Below are positions 55,322 through 64,000 of a DNA stretch of 64,000 bases, one piece after another. Position 1 is the first letter of the stretch. Every line of letters starts with the position of its first letter. The DNA comes from Rachicladosporium sp. CCFEE 5018 (lineage: Eukaryota > Ascomycota > Dothideomycetes > Cladosporiales > Cladosporiaceae), in assembly GCA_002077045.2 (NCBI GenBank), contig KZ111150.1:196934-260933 (forward strand), given 5' to 3'. The notes under the pieces were generated by a model, which was not told the origin of the DNA, searched no databases, and was given only the letters and a program-made list of their open reading frames with translations. The position numbers were made by a program, and so were the translations under genes.

Positions 55322-56574
55322 TACGAGAGTTCGTCAACATGATCGAGAGATAAGCTGCAAGGACTGCAACGTACAACGACGACAGGGACTGATGAAAGAA
55401 TGAATTGAAACGCCCTACATTTCTTGCAGATACATACCGTTGGTAACGTAGCGCAACCTAGTCCGACAGCACCTGCAATCGAGCGGGATCATCAATATTT
55501 CAGCGTTGCTGACAGCGGCTGGACATCATCAAGGGCAGTACTTCTAAGCAGTCTGGTGCCACCACACCGTCTGTCGGAGTATCGTCCGCGGCCGTTGTAT
55601 GCCGTACGAGGTCCGGGGTGTAGGAGTGTGTAGGAGATGGACGCCCATTCCGGGTCGGTGACTGCGGTGACTGGATGCGTGGCTGGCGATGAGACTTCTC
55701 TTGTATGTCTTGCTGTCACGCCGAGTGATTGGCGGATCTGTTTAACATGCTCCTCGGGCTTGACCGGCGCTGGCAACGGTCGATGGTGGCGTTGCTGTAT
55801 TTATAATACGAACCTTCTCGCGCGTGCAGCGTTGAGCTCTTGTGGCCGGTGTTGATGTTCTGGAGAACGATGGGGTGTGGTGAGCGATGCTGGACGCGCG
55901 CAATATGAAGTCCCTCGTGACCTTGCTGCAGCGGTTTCTGGTTGGCTGGCGCAAGATGATCTGCTTCCTCGCTGACGCGATACACGCCTCGTCCATATTG
56001 CAATCTAATTGGCTTTTCCCCACACGTTCGGCAGAAACGGAATCGGTAGTGTCGGCGGCTACTGCAGGTCCCTCGGTGCATGTCCAGGAACAGGCAAAGC
56101 GCATGTTTCAAGCTTCTGCAGGTATAGTGGTACAGGAGCTGTACAGCTTCACGAACATTACGATCAACTCCACTATGTCGAGTCGGTGTCGGGAGTAAAT
56201 ATGTCAATGTCAGTCGTGCCACCATCTCGTGACAGCACGCAAGTAGTCACGTAGATCTGAACTATTACGAGAAAGACGATTGCTAGCGTGGCCGTGGCGC
56301 TCGCTTCAGGGGTGTGGGAGATTGCGAGAGACAGGCCTGTGCTCGCAGGGCTCGGTGATCGACCAGCTACATACATAACGGCCAGCCATGTCGTGAAACA
56401 CTCCGTCTTCGCTTTGCATCGACATTCCCTTACAGCACCAATACACTAATTGACTTCGGTCGTCCTCTCGTTCATCAACACCCACGCCGAGCAAACAAGC
56501 CTCCTTCACACACTTCCGACGTCTCACCAACCTCTTCACTTCAAACACCAAACAACCACCACACCACCGCCAAG
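55322..56574. other. Intergenic region across the right edge of Block IV
   Basis: 1.25 kb with no recognised gene. The last 60 bp before the GPI-protein start are rich in CA and CC (ACCACACCACCGCCAAG), typical of a highly expressed fungal leader. Confidence 0.5.
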
Positions 56575-57330
56575 ATGCGCTACTCTCTGATCGCCGCCAC
56601 CCTCGTTGGTGGCGCCTTCGCTGCTCCCCAAGGCTGGGGCGAGGGCGAGAACATTTACGAGACCTCGGTAGCTCCTACAGTCTACGGCGCTGCTCCTTCC
56701 ATCACCACCTGCACCGAGAGCGAGGTGACTCAAGTCCCGTACAGTGCGCCTCCCGCGTACCCCGCCACCGAGTCGACCACCTGCACTGAGGAGGAGGGCT
56801 GGAGCTACACTGCTCCTCCCGCTTACTCTGCTACGTGGTCCTCCTCGGCCTCGGCTGTCACCCCTCCGGTGCACACCACCAGCTCTGTCCCGGCGCCTCC
56901 AGTCTACGGCAGCAGCTCGTCGCCCGTCGCGCCCGTCTACAACTCGACCAGCTCCGTCGTCGTCCCGCCTATCTACCCCACTGGTGGCTCCAGCTCCCCG
57001 GTTGTCCCGATCTCGACTGGCGGCTCCGTTCCTCCTTACCCAGTCTCCACTGGCACCGCTCCGGCGCCATACCCATACCCTGCCCCATCTGGCAGCGTTG
57101 CTCCCTCCGGCAGCTCGCCCGTCGCTCCGGTCTACCCCACTGCTACTGCGTAAGTCTATCGCTGTGTTACTCATCTTGACTGTTGCTAACATCCCGTTCA
57201 CAGTCCTCCCACCAAGAGCGCCACCCCGACAGCTTCCCCATCGCCAATCCCCTACACCGGCTCTGCCTCCAGCTTCAAGGCTGCTGGCGCCCTCATCGGC
57301 GCTGGTGCCATCGCTGCTCTCTTCTTGTAG
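56575..57330 (+). CDS. GPI-anchored Ser/Thr/Pro-rich cell wall protein
   Basis: Exons 56575-57149 and 57204-57330 are joined across a 54-bp intron (GTAAGT donor, TTCACAG acceptor); 233 residues. MRYSLIAATLVGGAFAAPQG is a signal peptide. The mature part is almost wholly Ser, Thr, Pro, Val and Tyr, with recurring APPxY/APVYxS motifs (SAPPAYPATES, TAPPAYSATWS, VAPVYNSTSS) and two CTE(S/E)E cysteines near the N-terminus. The C-terminus, GSASSFKAAGALIGAGAIAALFL without the last residues being charged, is a classic GPI-attachment signal with the omega site in the GSAS stretch. Strong codon bias toward C-ending codons suggests high expression. It is a wall mannoprotein by inference. Confidence 0.85.
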
Positions 57331-57900
57331 ACGCTCTCTTCGCTACACCTTGAGTCAGACAGGCAATGAACATGGCTTGGTGACGATCCTAGCGCAGGAT
57401 GCGTGGCTGTGATGACAATCGGGGGGCTAGGTTGGGGGCGTTGCTTTAGAGGTACTTTGCTTTTCTGAGGGGATGATATTCGGGACGAAGTGAATGGAGG
57501 GTCGGAGTAATTAGTGAGAGTAGTGAGAAAATCTGTTCACCGGCGCCTACCTCCCAGTACTTGCCAACCTTCGTGTCACTGCCTACCGTGTCTGACCCGG
57601 CTCCTGGGCCACATTACCTCTGTAGGTCTATACTTGAACTCTTTTCGGCTTAATATCAACAATCAACGAGGCCGCGTCGCCAAGTGACGTGGTCAAGCGA
57701 GCCAAGGTTATCTCCCTAGTTGATGATCAGACCCACTACCCATATCCGCAGGATTCCGCTCGTGCACCAGCAATCGAAAAGATAACCTGCCGACTGTGCA
57801 ATCTTGAAGCAAAGATGTCGTGTTCACGTTCACTTGCTCGCTTCAGCGTTGATTTAAGCTTTCCGTACATTCCACACAGCCTTCTCCCTGACCTTCGGAC
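57331..57900. other. Intergenic region
   Basis: 3' flank of the wall protein and promoter of the oxygenase gene. No RNA gene or repeat is seen. Confidence 0.45.
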
Positions 57901-58831
57901 ATGACTGCAAGTTCTCGCAGCAAACCCAGCCAACAACCCTATAACTGGAGGACATCTATAGAGCTGGTGTTGGCAGCACTAGTCTTGTATATCATCATTG
58001 GTGCTCCAGGCTTGGGCGCCACTGCACTGAGCAGATATGTCGCGGACAAGCCTAGCACAAAAACGACTGGACACGTCTCGAATAGCACGTTGGTCACCCC
58101 ATCGCCTGACTTGCAGTGCGTAGAGCATAAGTATCAGGCACATGTGTACTCTACGAGACCTTTGATCATCTACATCGATGGCTTTTTGAACAAGAGCGAG
58201 GCGAGGCACTTGGTCGATGCGAGGTAAGTATCATTCAGCGCAGCTAAGTTGTCAGAGTGATCACTTACCCGTCTCCAGCACCAGCAGATGGCAGACCAGC
58301 ACCGTCTATAACAACGGCGTCGAGACCACGGACTCGACCGTGAGGAAGTCTGAGCGCGCCCTGCTTACGAGAGACCACATCGTGCAATGTCTAGAAGCTC
58401 GAGCGTTAGCTATCCAGGGCTGGCCAGCGGACACCTACATAGAGCAGCTCTGGACCCAACGCTACAATGCATCTGGGCACTACGCGATGCACTACGACTG
58501 GGCGTCAGATTCGAAGGTTGCGCGCCGAGCCAGCACCTTCAATGTATACGTCCAGGCGCCACAGCGAGGTGGTGGAACGCACTTCCCCAGGCTGCCGCAT
58601 CCTGGTCGAGGAAGCAAGTGGTGCAAGTTCATCGACTGTGACGTTGAGACCGATGCTAATGATGCTGGTCTTGGTGGTGTGGTGTTCAAGCCACGCGCCG
58701 GAGCAGCGGTCTTCTGGCAGAATTTCGATGAGGAGGGCAGAGGCTTCAAGGAGACCGTTCACGCTGGATTACCGGTTCTGGAGGGTATCAAGATCGGACT
58801 GAATATCTGGTCGTGGTACCAAAAGACTTGA
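57901..58831 (+). CDS. 2-oxoglutarate/Fe(II) oxygenase, prolyl 4-hydroxylase alpha-like
   Basis: Exons 57901-58223 and 58279-58831 with a 55-bp intron give 291 residues. An N-terminal membrane anchor (IELVLAALVLYIIIGAPGLG) implies a type II ER or Golgi protein. The double-stranded beta-helix domain carries the iron ligands His-179 and Asp-181 (YAMHYDWAS) and His-269 (ETVHAGLPV), with Lys-279 (GIKIGLNIW) for the 2-oxoglutarate carboxylate. The substrate-loop text QRYNASGHYAMHYD and THFPRLP also fit the P4H alpha family. It would hydroxylate prolyl residues in secretory proteins; actual substrates are unknown. All catalytic residues are present. Confidence 0.87.
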
Positions 58832-59434
58832 TGGTACAGGCTTTGGTAGTCTGCTCTTATTGTGGTCGACTTCGGGCACGACCAGACCCATCAGTACCGT
58901 TTGCCCCTTCCAGACCCCGACAGGCGCCCCGCCAGAGAGCAATCGTCGATTTCAGCTGAGAGGTCAGGCACAGGCATCGGGTCTAATACTAGGCGTCGAT
59001 TGTGTCTTGGCCAACAAGTATGTACATTGACAGTACAGAATCAGCGAAACGCACTGACGGAAGCCTCATCGCACAACTCGCCGTTACAGATGACGATCAC
59101 ATGATGTAACACGCTGCAGGACGTCGCTACCCTGGTCCACCAAAGCGACTATCACTGTAACGATGCGAGCGAGGAGTGACTGCACCACGCCAACGGCATC
59201 CGAGCCAATCGTCCTACTGAGAGCAACAGACACTCGCAACACAACGACAGTCAAGGCTTTTTCTGACATTACAGCGATAGCTAAGCGACCCTCGTGGCGC
59301 GGCTGGACGTAGCACAAGCACCTTGCGCATGATGAAGAGGGCGGAAGTGCTATGCAGTAGCATCAGGATCGTTCGCACAGCGTGCTAGAAAGTAATCTCA
59401 CAATGGCTGAGTCTCGATGGTCGGCTCTCGCTAG
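58832..59434. other. Intergenic region between convergent genes
   Basis: 600 bp of 3' flanks of the oxygenase and MOT1. Nothing else is recognised. Confidence 0.45.
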
Positions 59435-62400
59435 CTATTGCCCCATACCCTTCAAGAACCCATCCAGATTGAATTCCTCTTCATACTGCTTCTCGTCCCA
59501 CAGCTCGCTCAGCTCATCCAAAACACCCTTCTTGCCACCCTCTCTGACCCTGCCCTCGCCATCAACAGCATTGCTCTCATCCACGACATCGCCTCCACCG
59601 TTCCCATCAAGACTCAGATTCTGATCCGTCTCGCCCAGACTGAACAGATCGAGTATTTGATCCGTCTCCATCGTGCCCAAGCCAGCGTTCTGCTGATTGA
59701 CGACGGTACTAGCGACATCGATCTTGAAGCGCTGGAGATTCAGGATCTTCTCCTCGAGTGTGCCGCGGGTGATGAGTCGGTAGACATTGACGACCTTCTT
59801 CTGACCGATTCGGTGAGCGCGATCCATGGCTTGGAGGTCCTTGGAGGGGTTCCAATCATGCTCGACGAAGATCACTGTATCTGCACCGGTCAAGTTGAGA
59901 CCCAGGCCGCCGACGGAGGTTGTCAGGAGGAGGCAGTCGATGCTAGGGTCGGCATTGAACTTATTGACGATGTCTTGACGTTTAGAGGCTTCTACACTTC
60001 CGTCCAGGCGGGCGAAGGTGGCGGAGGGCAGCATCTTCCGGAGGACAGTCGATTCGACCATGTCGAGCATCTCCTTCATCTGGCAGAAGATCAGGGCGCG
60101 ATGTTGTGAGACTGCTTGATCTGCTGTGGGAACCATCGAGTTGGATTCGGGAGTGGAGACGCCAATACCGCAGTCTACCAGCAGGTCTCGCAGCGCTGTG
60201 AGTTTTGGTGCGTGAACAGGGTCCTTGAGGGTGGTGCCTTGTTTGGCAAGGCGTGCTTGTGTCGCGCCGAATTGAGCGTGGCCCTCTTTCATGACCATCG
60301 CAGGGGAGTTGCAAAGCTTGCGCATGTATTGCAGAGCTGCGAAGATGTGCTGTTTAGCTTCTTTAGTGGGCTGACCAGCAAGATCCGAGACTTTCTTGGC
60401 TTCGGTCTTACTGAAGTCATCGAACAGGCGTTTCTGAAGGTCAGAGAGATCACAATAGTAGTTCTGGACGATCTTGGGAGGCAAGTCGTCCAGCACCTCC
60501 TCCTTCAGGCGACGGAGGAGAAAGGGTAGGACTTGCTTGTGGAGTGATTCGATGGCGAGCGCGCCGGCTTCTTGCTCTTTCGAAGAGGACTTGGCGAAGC
60601 GGCTGGCGGCTATGGGTTTGGCGAAGCGATCTTGGAAGACCTTTTCGGTGCCAAGGAAGCCTGGCATGAGGAAATCGAATAGCGACCAAAGCTCCAGTAC
60701 ATTGTTCTGAATGGGAGTCCCGGAAAGAATGAGGCGATGATTGCTGGCCAATCGCTTGATGGCCTGCGTGACTTTGGCTTTTGGGTTCTTGATGAGATGC
60801 CCTTCATCGAGCACGCAGTAATTCCAATTGATGGGCAGTAGAATGTCTACGTCATTTCTGGCGATTTCGTATGAAGTAATGACAACATCTGCGGTGGCAA
60901 GCTTGGAGCGCACACGACCACGTTCAGCGGGTGGTCCAGCGTATGCCACGGCATCGAGGAAGGGCGCATAGGTCCTGATCTCTTGCTTCCAGTGACCTGT
61001 TAGGGTAGGCGGACAGATGATGAGTGATGGCAGACGCTGCTTGTCAGGCGCCTGTGTCTTCGCGAACTCGTCTGCTCGCAAGTGATGATCACTGGCGACG
61101 ATGCAAAGCGTCTGTAGTGTCTTGCCCAGACCCATGTCATCGCAAAGTACGCCATGAAGATTGTACTTGTTGAGGAAGTATAGCCAGTTGACGCCTTCCT
61201 GCTGGTATGACCGAAGCGCTGCCTTGATTGCCACAGGTATAGTGAATGGCTCGACTTTCTTGGGATCCAGCATCTGAGCGATGAATTGGCGCTCGCGCTC
61301 ACGGCCTTCGAGTAATGACTTGGGTAGGCCGGGTGGGTCGGGTATGCCTGCTTCCAGCGGTACAAGTTTGACTAGAGTAGCAAATGTAGTTGTGGCGATC
61401 AATCGTACTCCAGCGTCCGAGTCGCTCATCCTACCAAGGACTGGGACTAGGAGAAAGATGACATACGGCAGTATGCTGTCGCCCATCACCTGTATGAGAT
61501 GATATATGCACTCAATGGCACCTTGCCGATGCGTGACCTCGTGTGCATTGTTGATGGGTGGTAGGACCTGCTCGACAAGCATTGTGTAGCCTTCGACTGT
61601 GATGACGCTGCAAACGCTTGCGAAGCACTTGGCTGCTATGTATCGGAGAACAGCAAGCTTACTCTGCATGCCCTTGGCTACACTGGGCAGTAGGTCAAGG
61701 ACCCAAGCATGCAGAGGCGGATCGAGGGTGGCCACCAGGGCACGCAGAGTAGACATGGCGTCCACGACAGTCTGTCCGAACTCATTGTCAGGTTGCAACA
61801 AATCTGCTGGCAGGTCGTCTGCAAAGCAACCCCGGATGGGCTCTTCGATGACGGCACGCAGCTTCGGCACCCTCTCGAAGATGTCTGCACCAAAGATGCG
61901 ACAGAGCTGCTCCAGTCCATCCTTCGCACCCCTTCGCGTAATGCGAGCCTTCCTGACCTCCCGTTCGTACTTCGCAACATCAGGTCGATCCTGTATGTCT
62001 TCGTCTTTCTGCAACGATAGTATGCCAGCTTCCTTGTTAGCGTTGATATGGAATTCCGGCGTCTCGCCAGTCTCCATGCAGCAGAATTTGACTAGATTAC
62101 CGACAACCTTATCAACTACCTTGTGCCGTTCGGATGTCACAAGCTGTGCGACAAGTCCAGCAACAGCTGCGGCAGATCGATGCTGGAGAGCGACGTTCTC
62201 CTCTTCTTTGACGCTGTCCATGATGCCCTTGATCGTCATTTGAGGCTTCTTAGGCAGCTGCTTGAACGCGACTAGAGCACCTGCAGCTGTCGAACGGATG
62301 CGCAGATCGCAGACTTTTTTCACTGCCTGCGCTTCGGCAATTGCAGCCTCAGCATCAAGCTTGGCGATGTTCAAAGCTTCAGCAGCAGCCATGCGTTGCA

Positions 62401-64000
62401 CAGTCGACAACGTCTTCTTCAGCCTGTCATAATCTGCCGTGACGATCTTTTCGCCGTCGCTGATGCCGAAAGCATTCTTACCTGCATCTGGGTCACCCTG
62501 GCAGACAACTGCGAGTATCGGCAGCTTACTACCAGGAACATGGCCGGAGTCTTGGAAAGCGTTGAGGAGCTGTTGGCATTGGGCTCGTGCGATGCGCAGA
62601 TAGCTCGTCAAGTCAGTATAGAAGGCGGGTCTCTCGCCTTCGACAATCCTCTCGAGGCTTTGCAAGATGTCCGAAGATGCCGAGCCACCACATGATGCAT
62701 AGCCTTCCAGCAGCATACCAGTGAAGATCTGGGTGGAAGCGTATGAAGAGCTTAGTTGCGATGTTAGACAGGCGAAGTCGGTGAGCGTCTCAGCAGGCCA
62801 TAGCGACATGGCTTTGCCCATCGCCCTTGTAGCTGCGATGCGTGAGCTGATCATAATGTCGCTCCCGACTAAGTCTACATCTCCGAGCATTATCGCAGCG
62901 TCGATGTTATGGGACGTTTGCGTGCTTGGAAGAGCAGATGCAGGTATCTTCTCCGACTTACGCCTCTTCTTAGCAGGCTCGGTCCCGTTGACAGGCGACG
63001 CTCGGTGTGCAGTAGCAAGTGGCATATACGATGTGCCAGAAGCTTTGATGAATAGCGTAGCGTCCATTGGTATAGGGTGACGACTCACACCGATGGGGTG
63101 CAGAGTCAGCGTCAGCAGTGGATCCAGATGTGGTCGGAAGGCGTCTGCAAACGCTCCTGGGCTTCTGCTTGCCAAAGCATCCGCAAGGGCAGTCCATGCT
63201 TGAAGCGACAGCTTGGAGACAGCGTCGTTACGCTCTACTAGGAGATTCTGATAAACAAGTCGAAGAGCCTTGCCATCGATCCAGCCATGTGTGTCAGCAC
63301 CTTCAATATTGATGAATGTGATGAGCGCTCGCAGTACCGCCGAACGTACGCCAGTGATTGTGTGTCGCAGGAAGGGATACAACCTGGGCACAAGCTGGTC
63401 GAACGACTGTTCGGAATCCTTGAGAGCATTCTGCTTCATCGCCTCGAGCACTTCGGGGAAGCTGCAGAGTTTTGCTAACAGATCCATGACCGATCCGGTA
63501 CTTGCACTCAAGTCATCACTGAGACTGGACAAGCACTCCCAGACGACACTGATCAGGTTGCCGAGCTCATTCGCCCTGACGTTGACGAACTCCTTCGCGA
63601 CTGGTATCAACGTCGCAGCACTGACAGCGCGCACGTCATCGTCCTGGTCGCCGAGCCCTTTGATCACGCATTCGAGTACACCGTCCATTAGCGATCGATC
63701 CTGGAAGAGGAGGTCCGTTCGCACTGCAACAAGGTAACGCATTCCAATCATGCCGCCGTGACAGGCATGCCATGTCTTCGGTGATCGCTTGAGCTCTTTC
63801 TGCATGACAAGGCGATATAGAATGCGATTAGCTTCGTGCACGGACGCTGGCGGGAGATACTGCAGTACGGCGCCCATCACTTGACCTGCAGTCTCGCGAA
63901 TGGGAGCTACGGCATTATCAGAAACGTAGTCGGCGAAGCGGTCCAGCATAAAGACACAGCAAAGCCGACATGCGAGGTCGTCTAACCATGCCTGATTCGC
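59435..64000 (-). CDS. MOT1: TATA-binding-protein-associated factor MOT1/BTAF1, Swi2/Snf2 ATPase (N-terminus outside window)
   Basis: An uninterrupted frame enters at the window edge and runs 1,521 residues to TAG 59435-59437. The first 850 or so residues are helical HEAT-type repeats (for example GAVLQYLPPASVHEAN, LLPSVAKGMQSKLAVLRYIA) that grip TBP. The ATPase follows: CDDMGLGKTLQTL (Walker A, near visible residue 953), LDEGHLIKNPKAKV (DEGH, near 1058) and LSGTPIQNNVLELWSLFDFL. The second lobe has TTSVGGLGLNLTGADTVIF and QAMDRAHRIGQKKVVNVYRL, ending in ASTVVNQQNAGLGTMETDQI, all characteristic of Mot1. It removes TBP from DNA using ATP and redistributes it among promoters. About 350 N-terminal residues are missing. 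No damage is seen. Confidence 0.95.
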   Translation of the reverse strand, partial: ANQAWLDDLACRLCCVFMLDRFADYVSDNAVAPIRETAGQVMGAVLQYLPPASVHEANRILYRLVMQKELKRSPKTWHACHGGMIGMRYLVAVRTDLLFQDRSLMDGVLECVIKGLGDQDDDVRAVSAATLIPVAKEFVNVRANELGNLISVVWECLSSLSDDLSASTGSVMDLLAKLCSFPEVLEAMKQNALKDSEQSFDQLVPRLYPFLRHTITGVRSAVLRALITFINIEGADTHGWIDGKALRLVYQNLLVERNDAVSKLSLQAWTALADALASRSPGAFADAFRPHLDPLLTLTLHPIGVSRHPIPMDATLFIKASGTSYMPLATAHRASPVNGTEPAKKRRKSEKIPASALPSTQTSHNIDAAIMLGDVDLVGSDIMISSRIAATRAMGKAMSLWPAETLTDFACLTSQLSSSYASTQIFTGMLLEGYASCGGSASSDILQSLERIVEGERPAFYTDLTSYLRIARAQCQQLLNAFQDSGHVPGSKLPILAVVCQGDPDAGKNAFGISDGEKIVTADYDRLKKTLSTVQRMAAAEALNIAKLDAEAAIAEAQAVKKVCDLRIRSTAAGALVAFKQLPKKPQMTIKGIMDSVKEEENVALQHRSAAAVAGLVAQLVTSERHKVVDKVVGNLVKFCCMETGETPEFHINANKEAGILSLQKDEDIQDRPDVAKYEREVRKARITRRGAKDGLEQLCRIFGADIFERVPKLRAVIEEPIRGCFADDLPADLLQPDNEFGQTVVDAMSTLRALVATLDPPLHAWVLDLLPSVAKGMQSKLAVLRYIAAKCFASVCSVITVEGYTMLVEQVLPPINNAHEVTHRQGAIECIYHLIQVMGDSILPYVIFLLVPVLGRMSDSDAGVRLIATTTFATLVKLVPLEAGIPDPPGLPKSLLEGRERERQFIAQMLDPKKVEPFTIPVAIKAALRSYQQEGVNWLYFLNKYNLHGVLCDDMGLGKTLQTLCIVASDHHLRADEFAKTQAPDKQRLPSLIICPPTLTGHWKQEIRTYAPFLDAVAYAGPPAERGRVRSKLATADVVITSYEIARNDVDILLPINWNYCVLDEGHLIKNPKAKVTQAIKRLASNHRLILSGTPIQNNVLELWSLFDFLMPGFLGTEKVFQDRFAKPIAASRFAKSSSKEQEAGALAIESLHKQVLPFLLRRLKEEVLDDLPPKIVQNYYCDLSDLQKRLFDDFSKTEAKKVSDLAGQPTKEAKQHIFAALQYMRKLCNSPAMVMKEGHAQFGATQARLAKQGTTLKDPVHAPKLTALRDLLVDCGIGVSTPESNSMVPTADQAVSQHRALIFCQMKEMLDMVESTVLRKMLPSATFARLDGSVEASKRQDIVNKFNADPSIDCLLLTTSVGGLGLNLTGADTVIFVEHDWNPSKDLQAMDRAHRIGQKKVVNVYRLITRGTLEEKILNLQRFKIDVASTVVNQQNAGLGTMETDQILDLFSLGETDQNLSLDGNGGGDVVDESNAVDGEGRVREGGKKGVLDELSELWDEKQYEEEFNLDGFLKGMGQ

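Larger units (their letters stand above)
49649..55642. repeat. Block IV of the 6-kb duplicated segment (partner 43599-49548)
   Basis: Same three genes in the same order as Block III. It starts at a gap at the homolog of 43599 and runs without a break into unique sequence after 55642. Confidence 0.88.

Noticed and set aside
56744..57412. A 222-residue Pro/Arg/Leu frame overlapping the wall protein gene
   Set aside because: It is an alternate frame of a Ser/Thr/Pro-rich coding sequence with strong codon bias and ignores the clear intron and GPI signal of the real gene.
59438..60109. A 223-residue plus-strand frame opposite MOT1
   Set aside because: It lies wholly within the conserved helicase domain of MOT1 on the other strand and has no independent features.
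1..64000. tRNA, rRNA, CRISPR arrays, transposases or reverse transcriptases, telomeric repeats
   Set aside because: I looked for cloverleaf-like arms, catalytic motifs and short regular repeats and found none I could support; a covariance-model or repeat-masker search was not possible here.

Overview
The window is nuclear DNA of a filamentous ascomycete. Genes are GC-rich and intron-poor, with 46-102 bp introns carrying GTAAGT/GTGAGT-type donors, and fungal-specific families are present (Atg27, ENA-type ATPase, GT90/CAP10, GPI mannoprotein, Mot1, galacturonate catabolism). A Dothideomycete is likely; the two near-identical but diverged copies of most loci would fit a diploid or hybrid black yeast. 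That last point is inference.

Layout. 1-4962: Ku80 (3' part missing), a TMEM205/DUF4149 membrane protein, and a divergent pair that looks like gaaC (aldolase, apparently frameshifted) and gaaA (Gfo/Idh/MocA reductase). 5039-15288: an array of very large secreted cysteine-rich proteins: a broken copy, a C-terminal relic, and a full-length copy of about 1,911 residues. 17478-23938: a nucleoside hydrolase, a small secreted cysteine protein and an ENA-type Na+/K+ P-type ATPase cut by a gap. 24039-39160 repeats this order (gaaA tail, cysteine-rich giant, hydrolase, secreted protein, ATPase) a few percent diverged, without the extra cysteine-rich copy. 39262-43344: a gene tail, then four F-box paralogs in a row. 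43599-49548: ATG27, a membrane-anchored GT90 glycosyltransferase and an LPPELR-type protein; 49649-55642 repeats these three. 56575-64000: a GPI-anchored wall protein, a prolyl-4-hydroxylase-like oxygenase, and most of MOT1.

The window should not be read as plain tandem duplication. Both repeated blocks are bounded by 100-N gaps whose flanks match exactly at homologous positions, and one gap (10850-10949) sits between two identical 100-bp flanks whose collapse restores the reading frame. The simplest reading is that two haplotypes or homeologs of each segment were laid end to end by a scaffolder. Several genes are intact in one copy and damaged in the other (hydrolase metal ligand, ATPase frameshift, nonsense codons in the cysteine-rich giant and the LPPELR protein).

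The least familiar content is the cysteine-rich giant family. It combines six beta-type PGQ modules, a Ser/Thr/His linker, 17-residue CP..DLVKxEYL repeats, acidic N-glycosylated PDDDQGQDG repeats, and four or five tandem cysteine modules each ending in C-x3/4-[VI]-C-P-N. I do not recognise this architecture. No tRNA, rRNA, CRISPR array, transposon or viral gene was seen.
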